A stretch of DNA of 64,000 bases from Scolanthus callimorphus (GCA_033964015.1 CM066923.1:26672168-26736167); one strand, 5' to 3'. Shown: positions 30,546-42,676, counted from the first letter of the stretch. The notes: generated by a model from the sequence alone, not told the origin. Program-made: numbers and translations.

Positions 30546-33500
30546 CTAGGAGAAAATTGCAATCACATGACATGACACTGATCATTTGAGCCGACAAGGA
30601 ATTTCTGCAGATACCCATCTCCATGGGAAAAGCGGAATTTCCCAAGGCACACGTATGGGAAGTGTCAGAATTCCATGGGAAACTCAGCTTTTCCCATGGA
30701 TGAGTATCTGTGCGATAGGGGAGAGAGAATGATAGGGAGGAGGGTTGGGTGAACATTATCACAACTAAACATAACATATTTCATTATCTTCATTATTATG
30801 CGAACTCCACGCCAACTAACAAACCACGGTTTGGCTTCCGTCAATCAAACGAGTGAACAGATCTGGGTGATTCACACGTCAGGCTTTGAGATGTTTTTAA
30901 CTAATAAAGACTAGCTGGGTTTCAAAACCAAATTTTCCACCATAACAATGCAAACGAAACTTGGAAAAAAATCCATTGGCCTGTCTAAAAGGCTTGATTT
31001 CGAAGGTGCCAATTTCGAAGTTGTCTGCCATTTTGATACAGAACGCACATGTGCAAAGAAGTCCGAGAGGGCTTCTGGGAACGAAATTGCGAGACAAGTT
31101 GAATATTTAACCATTATCCTGCGAGATTGCGTAGAATATCTTCTGATACTTAGCCGACGAGGGACGCAGTCCCGAGTTGACTAAATCAGACGATATTTTG
31201 CAAAATCGAGCAGGATAATGGTTTTATTATTCAGCACATCGATAGCACAAAAAATCTCAGAAATGATTTACTTTTGTGTATTATTTACGAGCTCAACACA
31301 TCATATTTCCCTCAGAGACGGATATCGCAGAATAACTGTCATGTACAGAATACAGCTATTGGCGTTCCAATGACCATATTTGGGCAGTGCATCGATGTGC
31401 TGAATAATAATTGCTGTTACACGCTGCAATGCGAGACAAGTTGCTGCAATCCGTTGCGAGAAGTAGAATCGTATCCTACTTGCTGCAACGGTTGCAGCAA
31501 CGGGTTGTTACATGGCTCGCGTGCAACTTGTCTCGTTGAATTGCATTGCGAGACAAGTAGCAGAAAACATTGCACCGTGTAACGACAGCTTAACTCAAAG
31601 AGGAAGCAAATATTTAAGGTAGAAATCAGTCTAGATGGGGGGCTGGATGTCTCAGGTAACTTAAGGCCTGGGTGGAAGCCAAATCCAAAATGGCGGACGT
31701 AAAACTGAGGGGGTAGTCTATCTCTAATCCAATGCCTCTGAGGGATCCAATCAATTTGAATTTCCATACCTTTGGTCATTCTCGATCATTTTCAACAATA
31801 TTGGTTTCTATGGCAACAAATGTATGACCTCTGACCTTAAATATAATTTCTTGGAAAATGGTATCTGCATTCGATGGGGATAAGTTGAATCGTTCCCCTG
31901 AGTGTGTGATCGTGTTTGTTATCTAGTGTAGATTATTGATCTAACGAGGCTGGCTTGAAATGTTTTTTGGAATAGCTATATTTGTGGTGATGTAATATGA
32001 TACCTCTCATTTTCTTAAATTGTGGATAACTTGGACAGCCCGCCTCGTTGGAATGGTGTAATGTACGCCCAACACTGGCCATAATAAGAACTGAAAGAAA
32101 ATTGTGCCTTTGTCACGCTCTTACAAGTCACGCAACCCGTTGACATGGTAACCAAAAACGAAACATCTCACCGGGTAGAGCAACCTTAACGAAAAACATT
32201 CTACGCAAGTCATTTTATCTACCCTAGGGAATTTTTTTCAGTGCTTTTCACATTTTTGTGAGAAGCACCCATGCCTTAATATACCTGAGGTCGGCTGTCT
32301 TGAAAATTGTCAGTAGTCGGCTAAAATTTGCGGTCTTTGTCGGTAATAGGTAAAACTAACTTATGAGGTCTAGCACTGAAAAAAGTGTGTATTTATTATT
32401 TAAAATACTGGAGTGCTGCCAGTGCACACGCATGACTAACCGCAAGTCTGTCTTTCTTTGCTTCTTTTGATTTGTTTGAATGAATCTTTTATTACAACAT
32501 CTCGTCATATAAAAACATAAATATAAATATAAATATGAATATAAATACACGTCGTATCATATATACATTGCACAGATACTGTAGGCCTGACACTTATTGA
32601 GGTGTGTCTGTCATATCAATTATTGACATGGCTTCTGATTGGCTAGAGATTGAAATGCGCTCTAATTGGCTGATTGCATTTTTAACCGCACCATAGGGAT
32701 TTGAGGACCTACGGAAAATTTTCCAGGTGGTTTGTATTGGACTCTGGAAATTCCACGGGAGGGGGTGTGTCTGAAGACTGGAAATTCCAAGGGGGAGGGG
32801 TAAAACAGGTGACTTTAAAGGGACATTTTATCCAAAAATAGATTTTCCAGGGGTATTTTGCCAGAAAATGCCGGAAATTCCAGGGGAGGGGGTCTTTTTA
32901 AGGGAGGTCCTCGACCTCCCCGATGTGGTTTAAAAATGCAATCAGCCATTATTAGGTGTATTTCTTGGTGTATTTTCCTCTCGCCTTCGTGGCCTCTGAG
33001 TTAATAGCCCATTCAACCGAATTTTAGTCAAATCACACTGGTAGTAGGTTAATTTGTAGAGCCAAAAAACGTTATCTGGTCTGGTCATTTGCCATTTTCT
33101 GACTTTCAAATCCGACACTTTTCGCTAAAGGCTATAACTTATAGCCTACTAGTGGCTCAACCAATCAGAACGCAGCATTGACAATAGACAACTAGCGGGA
33201 TTTGACTTAAAGTCAACGAGGGATTTTGGAGCGGATTGAATAGCTTTCCAAATGATGGAAATCATTTTGAACTGCTTTTGTGAGTCGTGCAATATATAAA
33301 TCATCTGCCCTGTCCACACCAATGCCAATTCAGCATTTACTTGACTTGAGGAAAAAGAAGAAGAAAAAAAGGGCCATACTTCCAGACAAAGAGCTGAAGC
33401 GTCGTATGGCGACCGTACGGTTCTTACGCCCACGCCAGAGATTTCGGCCCTGACAGTCGCTATCCTGGTGTTGAATTGCTCAGTAGCTAGATACCTATGG

Positions 33501-35927
33501 GTGAGAGTACGCCCGGCCACCAGACCATATAAGGACGCCCCTTGTACCGTTAGTGAACAATCAACTAATTGATATGCATCACCAACGTATTTATAGGCCA
33601 GAAGAGTGTGTTAGAGATCCATGCGGGACACGTTGCTGGTTTTCATTTAGTAACTAGTAATAGCTTATCTCACGATAATGCAGAAATGTTTTTCACAGTT
33701 GCCGTTTAGCATGTTTTTACTCATAATCCGATAGTAGGCACTACATTAACACGGGAATGAGTTTCTTTTTAAGTTGTCCGTTTGCGCATGCGCATACACG
33801 TCATCCTGTCTAATTTTATTTTCCGTGAACAGACGACCATTAATCCCTTGAAAGATCATCTAAAGATGCCCAGAGTGCTATACCTATTGAAAACTCAGTG
33901 ATCTCTGGTAATTTGAAGCTCAGGAAGTGTCACACTGGTCTACTCCCAGTCCCAGACCACGCGCTATTTCTCAGAATATAATATTTCAATTTAATAACCT
34001 GGCTGGAATGTCGGTAGCCGGTTAACATTTTTTTGTCGTTAATTCTTGTGAAGGGTTGTTATTTTTAAAAATATTTATGAGGCTCAAATTGCCTTAAAAG
34101 AACATTCGGATTTTTTTCAGCGTCAAATAAAAATTAACGTGCATATCAATCAGCATATCAATAAGCATATCAATCATTTGCCTCACAAAAAGATGCTTTC
34201 CTTGTTTGGGCCGCTACGCATGTGCTGTTTGTGTGAGGTCAAACTCAGTTGTCTTGTGATGATTCATATGTCATAGTAGGACTTGTACTTTCCTTCTATT
34301 AATATTTGTCAATGAGCAATAACCTTATCACGCTAATATCTTATAATTATCAGGAAACGAAGTCCAGTATTCAATTCAACACATCCGTATTAGTAAAAAT
34401 ACAAAGTTTGTTGAAGATTGGTTGAATACTGACCAAGATATGATTTTTCTAAATTGATGATTTTTAAATAAAATGTATGTCGTTTTGATTTTTTATTCAT
34501 ACATTTCTTTGTAAAAAATATGCCAGAAAGCTAACCTTTCAAAATTCATATCTCAGCCAGTTTTCGAGTAATTCTTCCCAAACTTTGCAGTTTTTCTAAT
34601 ACGGATGTGTTCATTAACTTGATTTATGGACTTCGTTTCCTGATAACTATAAGATATTATTAATCCATATTAACGTGATATGGGTCTATTGGAAACATAA
34701 AATAGCACAATAATGGATTTCACCGATAACCGTGGGTTCGCGTCGAAACGTCTGCGATTCTGCCCGCGCGCTCGGGTTCATGTTTTTGTCGTCTGCATTC
34801 CTTTCTCCGCGGGCTTCTGTGTTCTTGTCGTTTTTGAAAATAACCGCGTCACGACCTACATAGGTCCAAATAAAAAAACTCGTCTCATTACAATCTGGAA
34901 ATATGAAACCCAAAGCGACTTTAAATGGGCCACAGCAGAACTGATAGCTTTTTCCAAAATTCCATAGACATTGCTAGTTTTTAGATCTTTCAGAAAAGTT
35001 TTAGAATCGATTTAGAAAAGCACGCCGGCCCATGGAGAAAGGAATGCAGACATCAGAATCGTAGAGCGGTTTTTTTCGACGCACATCACAGTTCGGTGAT
35101 ATCCGCAGTAAAATTGGGGACGGCAGGGGACGAATTCGCTAGAATACCCCCCTTTGAGTTAAAAGATAAAACAACCGCCTACTTCAGTAAGGGCATCTAG
35201 AGAGACTAGACAGTTAACAATTCTTCGACAGGGTGTTTCTTTCATCTCCTAAGTATCTCGATGTTGCTATATAACTTCTCTAGCAAATATACCGTCATAC
35301 GGTAAAAGTAAACTTCAATAAACTGGCGCCGGCTTATTTTGTTGGGATCCAACTTTACCCACACGTCACGTTACTATAGTTTCTGGCCGCGCGCCAAAAG
35401 CGGAAAAGGAAAAATTATAACGGCAAATATGTTTCCATCAAATCTCGGATATGTATCGGTAAAAAATAACAAAAAAGTCAATGAAGATTCTTACCTACGT
35501 AATACAAGGCGCATATGATATCCGCCGAGTTGCTACCCATTTGGAATGCTACGGATAGACTCATCTCTTGAAATCTAGCTGCCATTGCAGGAAATAGACA
35601 AATGTTCCAGCCCATGATTGCTCCAAGCAGACAGGAAACACCAAGCCGGACAGGAATCGTTTCTGCAAGCACAATCACGGTCGTTGCTAGCACACTAAGA
35701 ATGCTGCAAACTGCCACTGAAATTATCCATGGAATTTTACTTATCACCCACGGGGCTAGCAGAGTCACAACAAGCACAGGGATCTCGAACATGATCATCA
35801 CGAAAGGAGATGGGTATGCTGTTCCAGATAGCATATCCTGGGTTACAAAAACCAGAATCCTTTTAGGCGAGTTGGAACATAAACCCAAGAAGAAGAAGCA
35901 GAGGAGATTTCGCCAGCTTGCAGACAT
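29725..35927 (-). CDS. CLN3: CLN3 (battenin)-like membrane protein, two exons
   Basis: Encodes about 417 residues (human CLN3 has 438). CLN3 is a multi-pass membrane protein of lysosomes and late endosomes; its loss causes Batten disease in people. Exon 1 gives RNLLCFFFLGLCSN near the N-terminus, like RNAVGFWLLGLCNN in CLN3, and ends in GSNSADIICALYYVG. Exon 2 carries VYTAYFSLYISQ, then YNNLAVSITRFFSGLEIVFS and WFRFVPSVGIILAMSGVQGF, parallel to the family's second half, with GMIQMAATAGIVIALVSGL near the end. Many hydrophobic helices are evident and the exons join in phase. The assignment rests on remembered family similarity; a distant major-facilitator paralogue cannot be excluded. Confidence 0.8.
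31109..31410. mobile_element. composite of two foldback elements, copy 1
   Basis: The first unit has arms 'aaccattatcctgcgagatt' and 'atcgagcaggataatggtt'. The second has 'tattattcagcacatcgat' and 'atcgatgtgctgaataata'. The same pair, in reverse order and orientation, is at 43065-43366. Confidence 0.9.
31416..31583. mobile_element. foldback MITE, 'gttacac' family, copy 2
   Basis: Starts 'gttacacgctgcaatgcgag' and ends 'aaaacattgcaccgtgtaac'; shorter relative of 16784-17155, directly abutting the composite element. Confidence 0.8.
34325..34680. mobile_element. foldback MITE in CLN3-like intron
   Basis: Left 'ttatcacgctaatatcttat' and right 'ccatattaacgtgata' ends, with 'caggaaacgaagtcca' and 'tggacttcgtttcctg' and 'acacatccgtattag' and its complement inside. 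Confidence 0.85.
35495..35927 (-). CDS. CLN3: CLN3-like exon 1
   Basis: ATG at 35927-35925 (MSASWRNLLCFF), 433 nt, donor 'gtaagaatc' on the minus strand. It ends in phase 1 and joins exon 2 to give YVG-LTVLACVPPRL. Confidence 0.85.
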
Positions 35928-37845
35928 GGTTGTTGTTGTTGAATTCTCCTTGACGCGACCTGGAGTTCACGTTTGAAACGTTACCGGTCTTGACAAGTCT
36001 CATTTTGACCAATGGCACACGTGCGGCTTTGCCGTGAAATATTATACACTTAATGACTGCTCCCGAGGGAAACATCAGTTTTGTTTCCCGAGAATCTCGA
36101 TGTTGTGGATGTTTCCCGAGACGAAGTCGAGGTTGGAGTGAGCATTCGCTATATAACTATAGAGCACGCTTGTAACGCACAGCGAATACGTCTCGGTGCG
36201 ATCGGAGGGTGGGTTTTCAGAGATTTTAGATACCGTCGGTTGCAGCTACCCGTCTACACACACGTCAAAAACATGTTCTGTCGGCACGCGAAACTTCAAA
36301 GTTTTGACAGTGAAACTTGGATGTTTTGACGGCCAAACTTGAACGTTTTTATCACAATATTCAAGTCCGCACTTTCGTTTCAATAACAAGCATTGCATAA
36401 AGCTAATATTCTGTTAACTTCACAGTGTTTCTGGTCAAAAAGAAATAAATCAACTGAACTTTTTACCTTTTTCCACTCACGAGCGTCACCAAAGCTTCAC
36501 GCTTGGGCGGGCAAACTTTCAAGTTCAACTGTCAAAACTTCGAAGTTTCACGTGCCGACAGAACATGTTTTTGTCGAGCGTGTAGACGGGTAGATGCAAC
36601 CGACGGTATCAGGTAAAACGTTTTGCGCACTTTTTTTTTTTTTTGCTCTTGATTTTTTCTCGGATCAGGTTGTTCAAGAAATTTTTTTTTTCGCATTTCT
36701 GTGTTTTTTACACTAGCTTGGATCTCTGCAAGAATTTTTTTGGGAAGGAGTGGCCTTGCTCGACTATGTTTGGGGGAATTGCCACCCCGCTCCCCCAATG
36801 CCCAAGTTCTAATGGTCCACCCCTTAATACCATTTGCGGCAATCCGTGAAGTGTGACGATTCTTTTGCGTTGGTTTTCGTTGCACGTTTTGTCAAAAAGA
36901 TGATTGGCTGAAAAAGAACTGTCAAAACTGCAAGAAACGCGACTTCTTTTCGACAGAAAGTGCACATTTGAAACTTAACCAACGCTAAAAAAATCGAGGG
37001 CCTTCGAGCAATGTAGCTGAAATAGGTTGGCAGATTCTTTGCTATTAATCGGTCCTTTTTTTTATTTTTGCTCGATAGTTCGTTCGCGGCCGCAACTTGT
37101 GACTAGTATAAAATGGTAGTCTCTTAGAATGGGTTAGAAAGGGAAAAGTGAGGGGTCTTTAAACATAATGACTAGAGTTTAATCAAATTAAAATTGATGA
37201 ATTTGTATGAACAAATTATCTACAAATTTTGGATTTTAACATTATATCATTGAGAAAAAAAAAACACTATCTGGTCATTATATCAGTATCTGGTCAATTT
37301 TATGTATTTTTCTTTAAGATTTATTCGGATTTTCGTCAATGTATTATCTATATACGTCACCAAATGAAACTTTCTGCCTGTCTGTCTGTTTTTCTGTATT
37401 ACTTCCCCCCCACCCTCCGTACTACTTCTCCCCCCCCCCCTAGCACGCATGTCACTTGACCAGCTTAGCATGCCTCATATGGTAGGTTTCTATTTCTGAC
37501 AGACCTGTCTCCTATGTTATCTGAAGATCATTGCTCCTCGCGGTGGCCTACTACTTGATTTTGTTATATTTATATTGCTATTTGAGAATTGTCATAAGCT
37601 TGTCTCCCATTTTTGTACAGAGTAATGATTGACAGATGGTACCATGAGCCCTGTCAGGCTGTCATAAGCTTGCTTTTCATTGGTTACAGAGCAACGATTG
37701 ACATCTTTGATATGATCGTCACTTATTGTCCTGGACTAGTGATTGGCAATTATCATTAGCCACTACATGTCAGTTGTCAGCTCATCTGATGACTGACAAG
37801 TGTCATTGGCTCTGACAAGGCTGGTCTTACACAGGTGGTAAATAG
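35928..37845. other. intergenic between CLN3-like 5' end and MED4 3' end
   Basis: Contains the CLN3-like promoter side (no TATA box chosen), a MITE at 36233-36606, and the presumed MED4 3' UTR. A minus-strand AATAAA lies near 37318, but its use is unproven. No gene recognised. Confidence 0.6.
36233..36606. mobile_element. MITE with about 85-bp inverted ends and TA target duplication
   Basis: Ends 'ccgtcggttgcagctacccg' and 'cgggtagatgcaaccgacgg', flanked by TA on both sides (36231-36232 and 36607-36608). 'acatgttctgtcggcacg' and its complement are inside. TA duplication fits a Tc1/mariner-like source. Confidence 0.88.
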
Positions 37846-37990
37846 CTCTCATGGGGATCACTCATATTGGCTATCACTTTCATGGGCAATCACTTTCGAG
37901 GGCTAGCACTCTCATGGGCTATCACTCCCATAAACTATCACTCTCATGGGCTATCACATTCATAGGCTATCACTCTTATGGGCTATCACT
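37846..37990. repeat. 16-bp tandem repeat, about 9 units, overlapping the MED4 stop
   Basis: On the MED4 strand the unit is 'gtgatagcccatgaga'. The first unit supplies the last MED4 codons (SDSP) and the TAA stop, so the array begins inside the coding sequence and runs into the 3' UTR. Confidence 0.85.
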
Positions 37991-38101
37991 AGATGATGAA
38001 CAAGATGAAGACGACATGAACTCCACTTCTTCCGTTGTCAATCCTGACTCTTGTCTGCCACTAGCTGGGTCTATGGCACCGTCATGAGCATCAGTTTGAG
38101 T
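37976..38101 (-). CDS. MED4: MED4 last exon (start approximate)
   Basis: After 'ttttttctcag' it reads [20 protein letters not shown], then the acidic-serine tail and TAA. The upstream border follows the best acceptor, but phase with exon 7 does not match, so an exon between them is missing from this annotation. Confidence 0.75.
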   Translation of the reverse strand, partial: TQTDAHDGAIDPASGRQESGLTTEEVEFMSSSSCSSSSDSP

Positions 38102-41100
38102 CTGAGAAAAAAATGATACACTGCATGTGGAACAGTTTTTTTCCTGTGGTTTCTCAAACTCCATGAGTATGGCTCTGACGAAAACCTTCCACATAAGCAT
38201 GCACAGAAATTGAATACAGAGATTAAGTGGAAAAATTCTTCCTGCACATATGTGAACATTCAAAATGAGCCAATCAGGGAGGCGCTCAAACAGCTTCAAC
38301 TTCAACTTCAACTTTATTATATTATACCAGCTCCTGGGAATCAGAAGCATGGAGTCCAGTTGAGACACACTCGCTAACAACACACATTTTCGGGGTATGG
38401 GTGATTATTCTAGAAGCTGCAATAATTGTATTTGCTGTTTAACTTGCCTGGATGACAGTAGGGATGCCGATCGTGTGCAGGTTGGATTGCCAGAGTGAGG
38501 CGGAGGATGACCGGCCATTACTCACACCATCAGCTATCAAGTGGTAGATAATAATAATAATATGTCATTCTTAAATCCAAAGATAAAATAAAATTAATAC
38601 TACATACTGGTATCTTAAGTTACAATAATAATAATAGAGACTCCAATGACATGATAATTTATCAAGAAGAATTAACTATGTACTAAATAATAAATTACTC
38701 TATTGCACTATGACTGCATGTCTCCAGGGATGGTGGGGAGGGGAACTCTAGGGGTTTGGGGGGCATGCTTTCCCAAGGGAAATTGTAATGCATCAAAATT
38801 TGGTGGTCAGATTTGGGTTCAATCTCGACGGTGAAAAGGCCAGAAAAGCAGCTGTAGGTAAAACATGTGAAATGACAAAATAGCCAACACACCTACTTGG
38901 GACAATGTTAATTTGGAAAATGCCAGGTTAGTTGCTCATTTATTTTAGTAACCATTTATTGTATGAGGGGGAGGGAGGGGCAGGCCCCCCACATCAAAAT
39001 TATTGGGGGCTTCTGCAGCCCATAGTCTCTGACTGACTTCTGGGAGCTTGGACTTTTTTTGCATCTTGTAGTTTGAGGGCTATTTTGCAAAATATTACTA
39101 CGGACGGAGATTTTCAGGTAGCAATTTCTAACCCTGGTGAAGAATATGTTATAACATTCCTTACTAGTTCCATTGGCTGTGGTCCCATCTGTAAAGCCCC
39201 TAGAGGCTGTTGGGAGCTCTGTCTCCGTGGCAACCCCCTCACTAAGCCTTCCAAGTAGCCCTGATCTCATCTCTATATCAAGAGGGTATGGTCTTCGAGG
39301 ATCACCTGCACAGCATTTGGTATATACTTATGTTTATTAAAAAAAATTGAGGCAGAGAGGGCTAATAATAATAACAGAAAGAGTGAGTCTATTGATTGGA
39401 TCAGTTTCAGTTCAATTCAGTTTGGTTGCTTAAGTATTAGTCAGTTTATGTTAGTACATGTTTCTGTGTGGTTTCAGAGTTCCGGAAAACCTGTGACGAG
39501 TAATATAAACGTGGCAGCAATCTGCACTGCACTGCTGCACATTATCAAAGTTGTTCTTAAGTGAAAACAACTAGGAAACATTGTGTGAGAGCTGATGTTA
39601 CTGCTAACTTGTCATCTTTCCAATTCCATTTTGGCTGAAGTCATGTTTTTTGCTAAAGTCTCAAAATCTCACAAAAAAATGTGATCGTCTTGGAAGTCTT
39701 GGCATCTCAGGAATCCTCAAATTTATCATTTTGTAATGGTACGAAACTTACCAGGCATCCAAGCTTGTGGAGCCTCTACAGCATTACTACTACTGATTCT
39801 ATGTGCATACTTGATCAGTTCCTCTGATGACACCGATCCTGCATGGAAAATACAATTGATGTGTGTGCCAGTTGGTCTTCATTAGAAATTAGCCAACAAA
39901 ATCATTAAGCTGAGAACTCAATTCATGAAGAATATGGCAATATCTTTTGAACTTCACACTTTTATATTCATTAATGTATTGTATTACTACTCGGGGCATA
40001 TTTGCCTCAACTTTCAGATGCCTTTTCCTAGATGACTCTCCAAAATTTCACGGGAAACTCTCACTGAGATTTTAGCCTTTTTGCTGACATTTTGGATCAT
40101 ATTTTCTTTATTTTTCTTAAAATATCTCCTGCAAAAATTGTGGAAATGCAAGAATTCCAGTTGTTTGCCCATTCAATGATGACATTTCAAGTCAGAATGT
40201 GTACAGAGTGGCAGAGAGTACCTTGATTAGCTTGTTCGATGGCTCCTAGTTTCTTTTTTGCCTGGAATAAAGCTTGAGACTGGGGAAAAAGTGGATAAAA
40301 ACCTCATGAATAGACATACCAATAATAGACACAGGCACGGATCCAGAAAAAATCTGACCTATTTACGGTTGACTTTTTCGCGTGGAATTGCACAATATGA
40401 GAGTACTTTTTAAGCAGAGATGAAAATAATAATAATTCAAAAACAATACCAAAAATTTGACCTATTTCTGTAAACAGGTGTAAATATGTCTGGATCCGCT
40501 CCTGAGACATGTTTATTTTCCTAGGCTGGTGAAATGATGGCTGATTCAGGCTATTTACATGAAATGAAGGGACTGCTACGGTAAATAATCACAAATGGGC
40601 TGTTCCAAAAAGTAGCCATTAACCCCCTATGGAGGAACTCTAAATTTTCTACCCCTGGGGAAATTCCAGCCTCCTGCACAACCCATGTGGAAATTTGACG
40701 CATAACCCTCTGTAAATTCCACATTCTTTTGTACCCTTGTGGAAACTCCAACATTGCAAATGAATACTCTGTGGAAATTCTGGGGTAAAAAGAAGGCCCT
40801 GTGGAAATTCCACGGCCAAAATCAACTACCTCTATGGAAATTCCTCGTAGGGGGTAATAGATATAAAAATGGAACAGCCGAATCTAATCTTTATATTAGA
40901 TGTTTACTGCACCCTTACCAGAATCTGTTCTGCTTCTTTCAGCTGGAGCTCCAAGTGTAGGATTTTCTGGTCTTTCCTGGCAATGTCAGCTTTTACAGAG
41001 TCAATCTCCTGTTGATGTTGTTGTTGCTCCTTAGCTGAGGAACCAATACGTTTTATGATCATGTTTATATTTAATTATAGGCAACAATTTCTCAATTCCC

Positions 41101-42597
41101 ATTGATTAAGCTCAGTTTACTTTTCCCATACCACCAGTGCAAAACCTTTACTTTATATCAGATAGCTGTAGAAATTCAAAAATGAAAAATGGCAAGAAGA
41201 AACCAGGCAGAAATGCCTGGATTTTGATGCTTAAGTTTTCAATCTTCACCAACTGTTGTTGTTCACTTGCTGTATCATTCTGTTTGAATGATGTGACTTA
41301 CAAACAAAATGCTTGATTTTCAAAAAACCTTTCCATGTATATTTTTAATTATTAGAATAATAATAATGGTAATGTGTGTTTCCAAAAAATATCCATATCC
41401 CCCACAGAAGAGTGTTGAGAAATGCCCCCCCCCCCCCCTCACCCCTCTAGAATTTCTGAAGAAAAATACAGTATTTGTATGGAAAAGATCAGGTAAATTG
41501 ACCCCCCCACCCCTCTGGAATTTCCAATCCCTTCCGTTGGGGGGGGGGGGGGGGGATATTTTTGGAGACACACAATGAATAAAAAAATTATTCCATGCCT
41601 TTACAGCCTGATGAAAATTAAGGCCGTAACGCTTGGAAGAGTCTGAGAGCAGATCAGATCATTCTACTTTTCTTAAATGGAAACTTACCAATCTTAACTG
41701 CTGCCTGGAGTTCCTTGTCTTTCTCTGTCAACTTTTCTACAATCTTGTACAAATATATTCTTATTAAATAGGACCAACAGAATAAAAGATATTCTTAGCA
41801 CATCACAGACACTGCCGGCCGGTTAGTGCAATGGTAGAGCACCGGGCTGTTGTGCAGGAGGTTGGAAGTTCAAACCCCGGCCAGACCAACACGGACCAAC
41901 CCGTGTCTTTCACACATCAAAAAGTCATTTGGCACATCAAATGGCCTCGGCACCTATGAATAATGTCCTGCTCAGCATAGATGACCCCAAAACACAAAAA
42001 AGAAATGTTTCATCTTTCATTAGATTGTACCTTAGCCGAGTCTCCAGATGTAGCATCCGTCTTCAATCCACGGTATAATGACACTGAGGACAAGCTTTCA
42101 AACAGTTGCCTGCAGTAACAGAACACAGAGTTTGGTGCAGCACTTTACTAGCGAAACCCTAATGAGAGTTTGACTCTCCATTGCATCGCGAGATGATGGA
42201 AAAATGAGTTTGCAGTTGAAAGTAAGGCTGGTCATTACCAAAAGGAAATGTTCCTTGGTCCAGTGAGAGTTACGCAAATTTTTGCAGTTTTAGGATTAAG
42301 CAAAACCTAGACGTAAGCTTAATTTTGATTCTACAAGTCAAACCCATTCCCCGTTTGACATAAGGCAATATTTTCTGTTGAGATTGAAGCGTTTTTATGC
42401 TCAATGCAATAACTTTGGGAATCTGTTTGGAACGCTTGGCGATGCAATAGAAATCGTTCTGATCGAGAGAAAAGGGTGCATCTCATGTATTATTAGCTAC
42501 GTACTATTATGATACGATACCTGGTAATCAGCTCATACTCGTCTAACAAAGCATTCACTACATCTTTCGTGTTTCTCTCTCTCAACTCGTCCGCCAT
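37976..42597 (-). CDS. MED4: Mediator complex subunit 4, at least 8 exons
   Basis: MED4 is a middle-module Mediator subunit, nuclear, linking activators to RNA polymerase II. Seven exons join in phase from ATG 42597 and give [20 protein letters not shown], then a coiled-coil stretch, then [61 protein letters not shown] and RSGLLGRL, all matching MED4. The acidic-serine tail [18 protein letters not shown] ends at 37976, similar to the tail of vertebrate MED4. The exon ending at 39165 (phase 1) does not join the final exon (phase 0) directly, so one exon in 38107-39160 was not found, or a base is missing. Confidence 0.94.
39165..39305 (-). CDS. MED4: MED4 exon 7
   Basis: 141 nt after 'ctgtgcag'. 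Encodes [20 protein letters not shown], followed by a Ser/Thr-rich linker. Donor 'gtaagg' after 'aacta'. Confidence 0.93.
39752..39838 (-). CDS. MED4: MED4 exon 6
   Basis: 87 nt after 'ccatgcag', donor 'gtaagt'. Encodes [20 protein letters not shown] then VEAPQAWMP, the MED4 signature. Confidence 0.95.
40222..40279 (-). CDS. MED4: MED4 exon 5
   Basis: 58 nt after 'ttccccag', donor 'gtactc'. Encodes [19 protein letters not shown]. Confidence 0.92.
40919..41034 (-). CDS. MED4: MED4 exon 4
   Basis: 116 nt after 'ttcctcag', donor 'gtaagg'. Encodes [20 protein letters not shown] and ends [10 protein letters not shown], the most conserved part of the MED4 coiled coil. Confidence 0.93.
41373..41574. 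mobile_element. C/G-rich foldback element, copy 2
   Basis: Ends 'tgtgtgtttccaaaaaatat' and 'ggatatttttggagacacac' as at 566-704. C runs then a G run inside. In MED4 intron 3. Confidence 0.8.
41689..41743 (-). CDS. MED4: MED4 exon 3
   Basis: 55 nt after 'ttgtacaag', donor 'gtaagt'. Encodes [18 protein letters not shown], part of the coiled coil. Confidence 0.88.
41813..41999 (+). mobile_element. tRNA-derived SINE
   Basis: Box A-like 'tagtgcaatggtagagc' and box B-like 'aggttggaagttcaaacccc' lie about 40 bp apart, as in tRNA genes, but the cloverleaf is degraded. It is followed by unrelated body sequence and an A-rich end ('aaaacacaaaaaag'). In MED4 intron 2. Confidence 0.75.
42031..42109 (-). 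CDS. MED4: MED4 exon 2
   Basis: 79 nt after 'ttactgcag', donor 'gtacaa'. Encodes (R)[20 protein letters not shown] then SGDSAK. Confidence 0.9.
42521..42597 (-). CDS. MED4: MED4 exon 1
   Basis: ATG at 42597; 77 nt, ends phase 2 before 'gtatcg'. Encodes [20 protein letters not shown] then YELIT. Confidence 0.93.
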
Positions 42598-42600
42598 CTT
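42591..42600 (-). promoter_or_regulatory. YY1-like motif over MED4 start codon
   Basis: Minus strand 'aagatggcgg' matches the AANATGGCGG core bound by YY1; the ATG inside is the MED4 start. Confidence 0.6.
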
Positions 42601-42676
42601 GGATCTGCTCACCGCACGCGCGGGATCATGGGATATCAATAAACCCCCAATGGATTATGGGATAGAAGGATCCAAA
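42598..42676. promoter_or_regulatory. bidirectional MED4/TAF9 promoter
   Basis: Only 79 bp separate the two start codons, so the two genes must share or overlap core promoters and 5' UTRs. No TATA box is seen. YY1-like motifs overlap both ATGs. Confidence 0.85.

Larger units (their letters stand above)
30546..35494 (-). other. CLN3-like intron 1
   Basis: A 4.9-kb intron holding a composite foldback element (31109-31410), a 'gttacac' MITE (31416-31583), a GGAAATTCC-rich stretch (32720-32890) and a foldback at 34325-34680. No exon recognised. Confidence 0.7.

Noticed and set aside
30546..30777. N-terminal extension of CLN3-like exon 2 (MLCLVVIMFTQPSS...)
   Set aside because: The acceptor at 30546-30547 joins exon 1 in phase, and the extension is repeat text also found near 10480-10650.
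38695..38892. Missing MED4 exon ([20 protein letters not shown]...)
   Set aside because: It has an acceptor-like start, but phase does not fit exon 7 and the text is not MED4-like.
41813..41885. tRNA gene
   Set aside because: Box A and B-like sequences are present, but the stems do not form a cloverleaf and element body follows; it is a SINE head. The same holds for 51740-51815.
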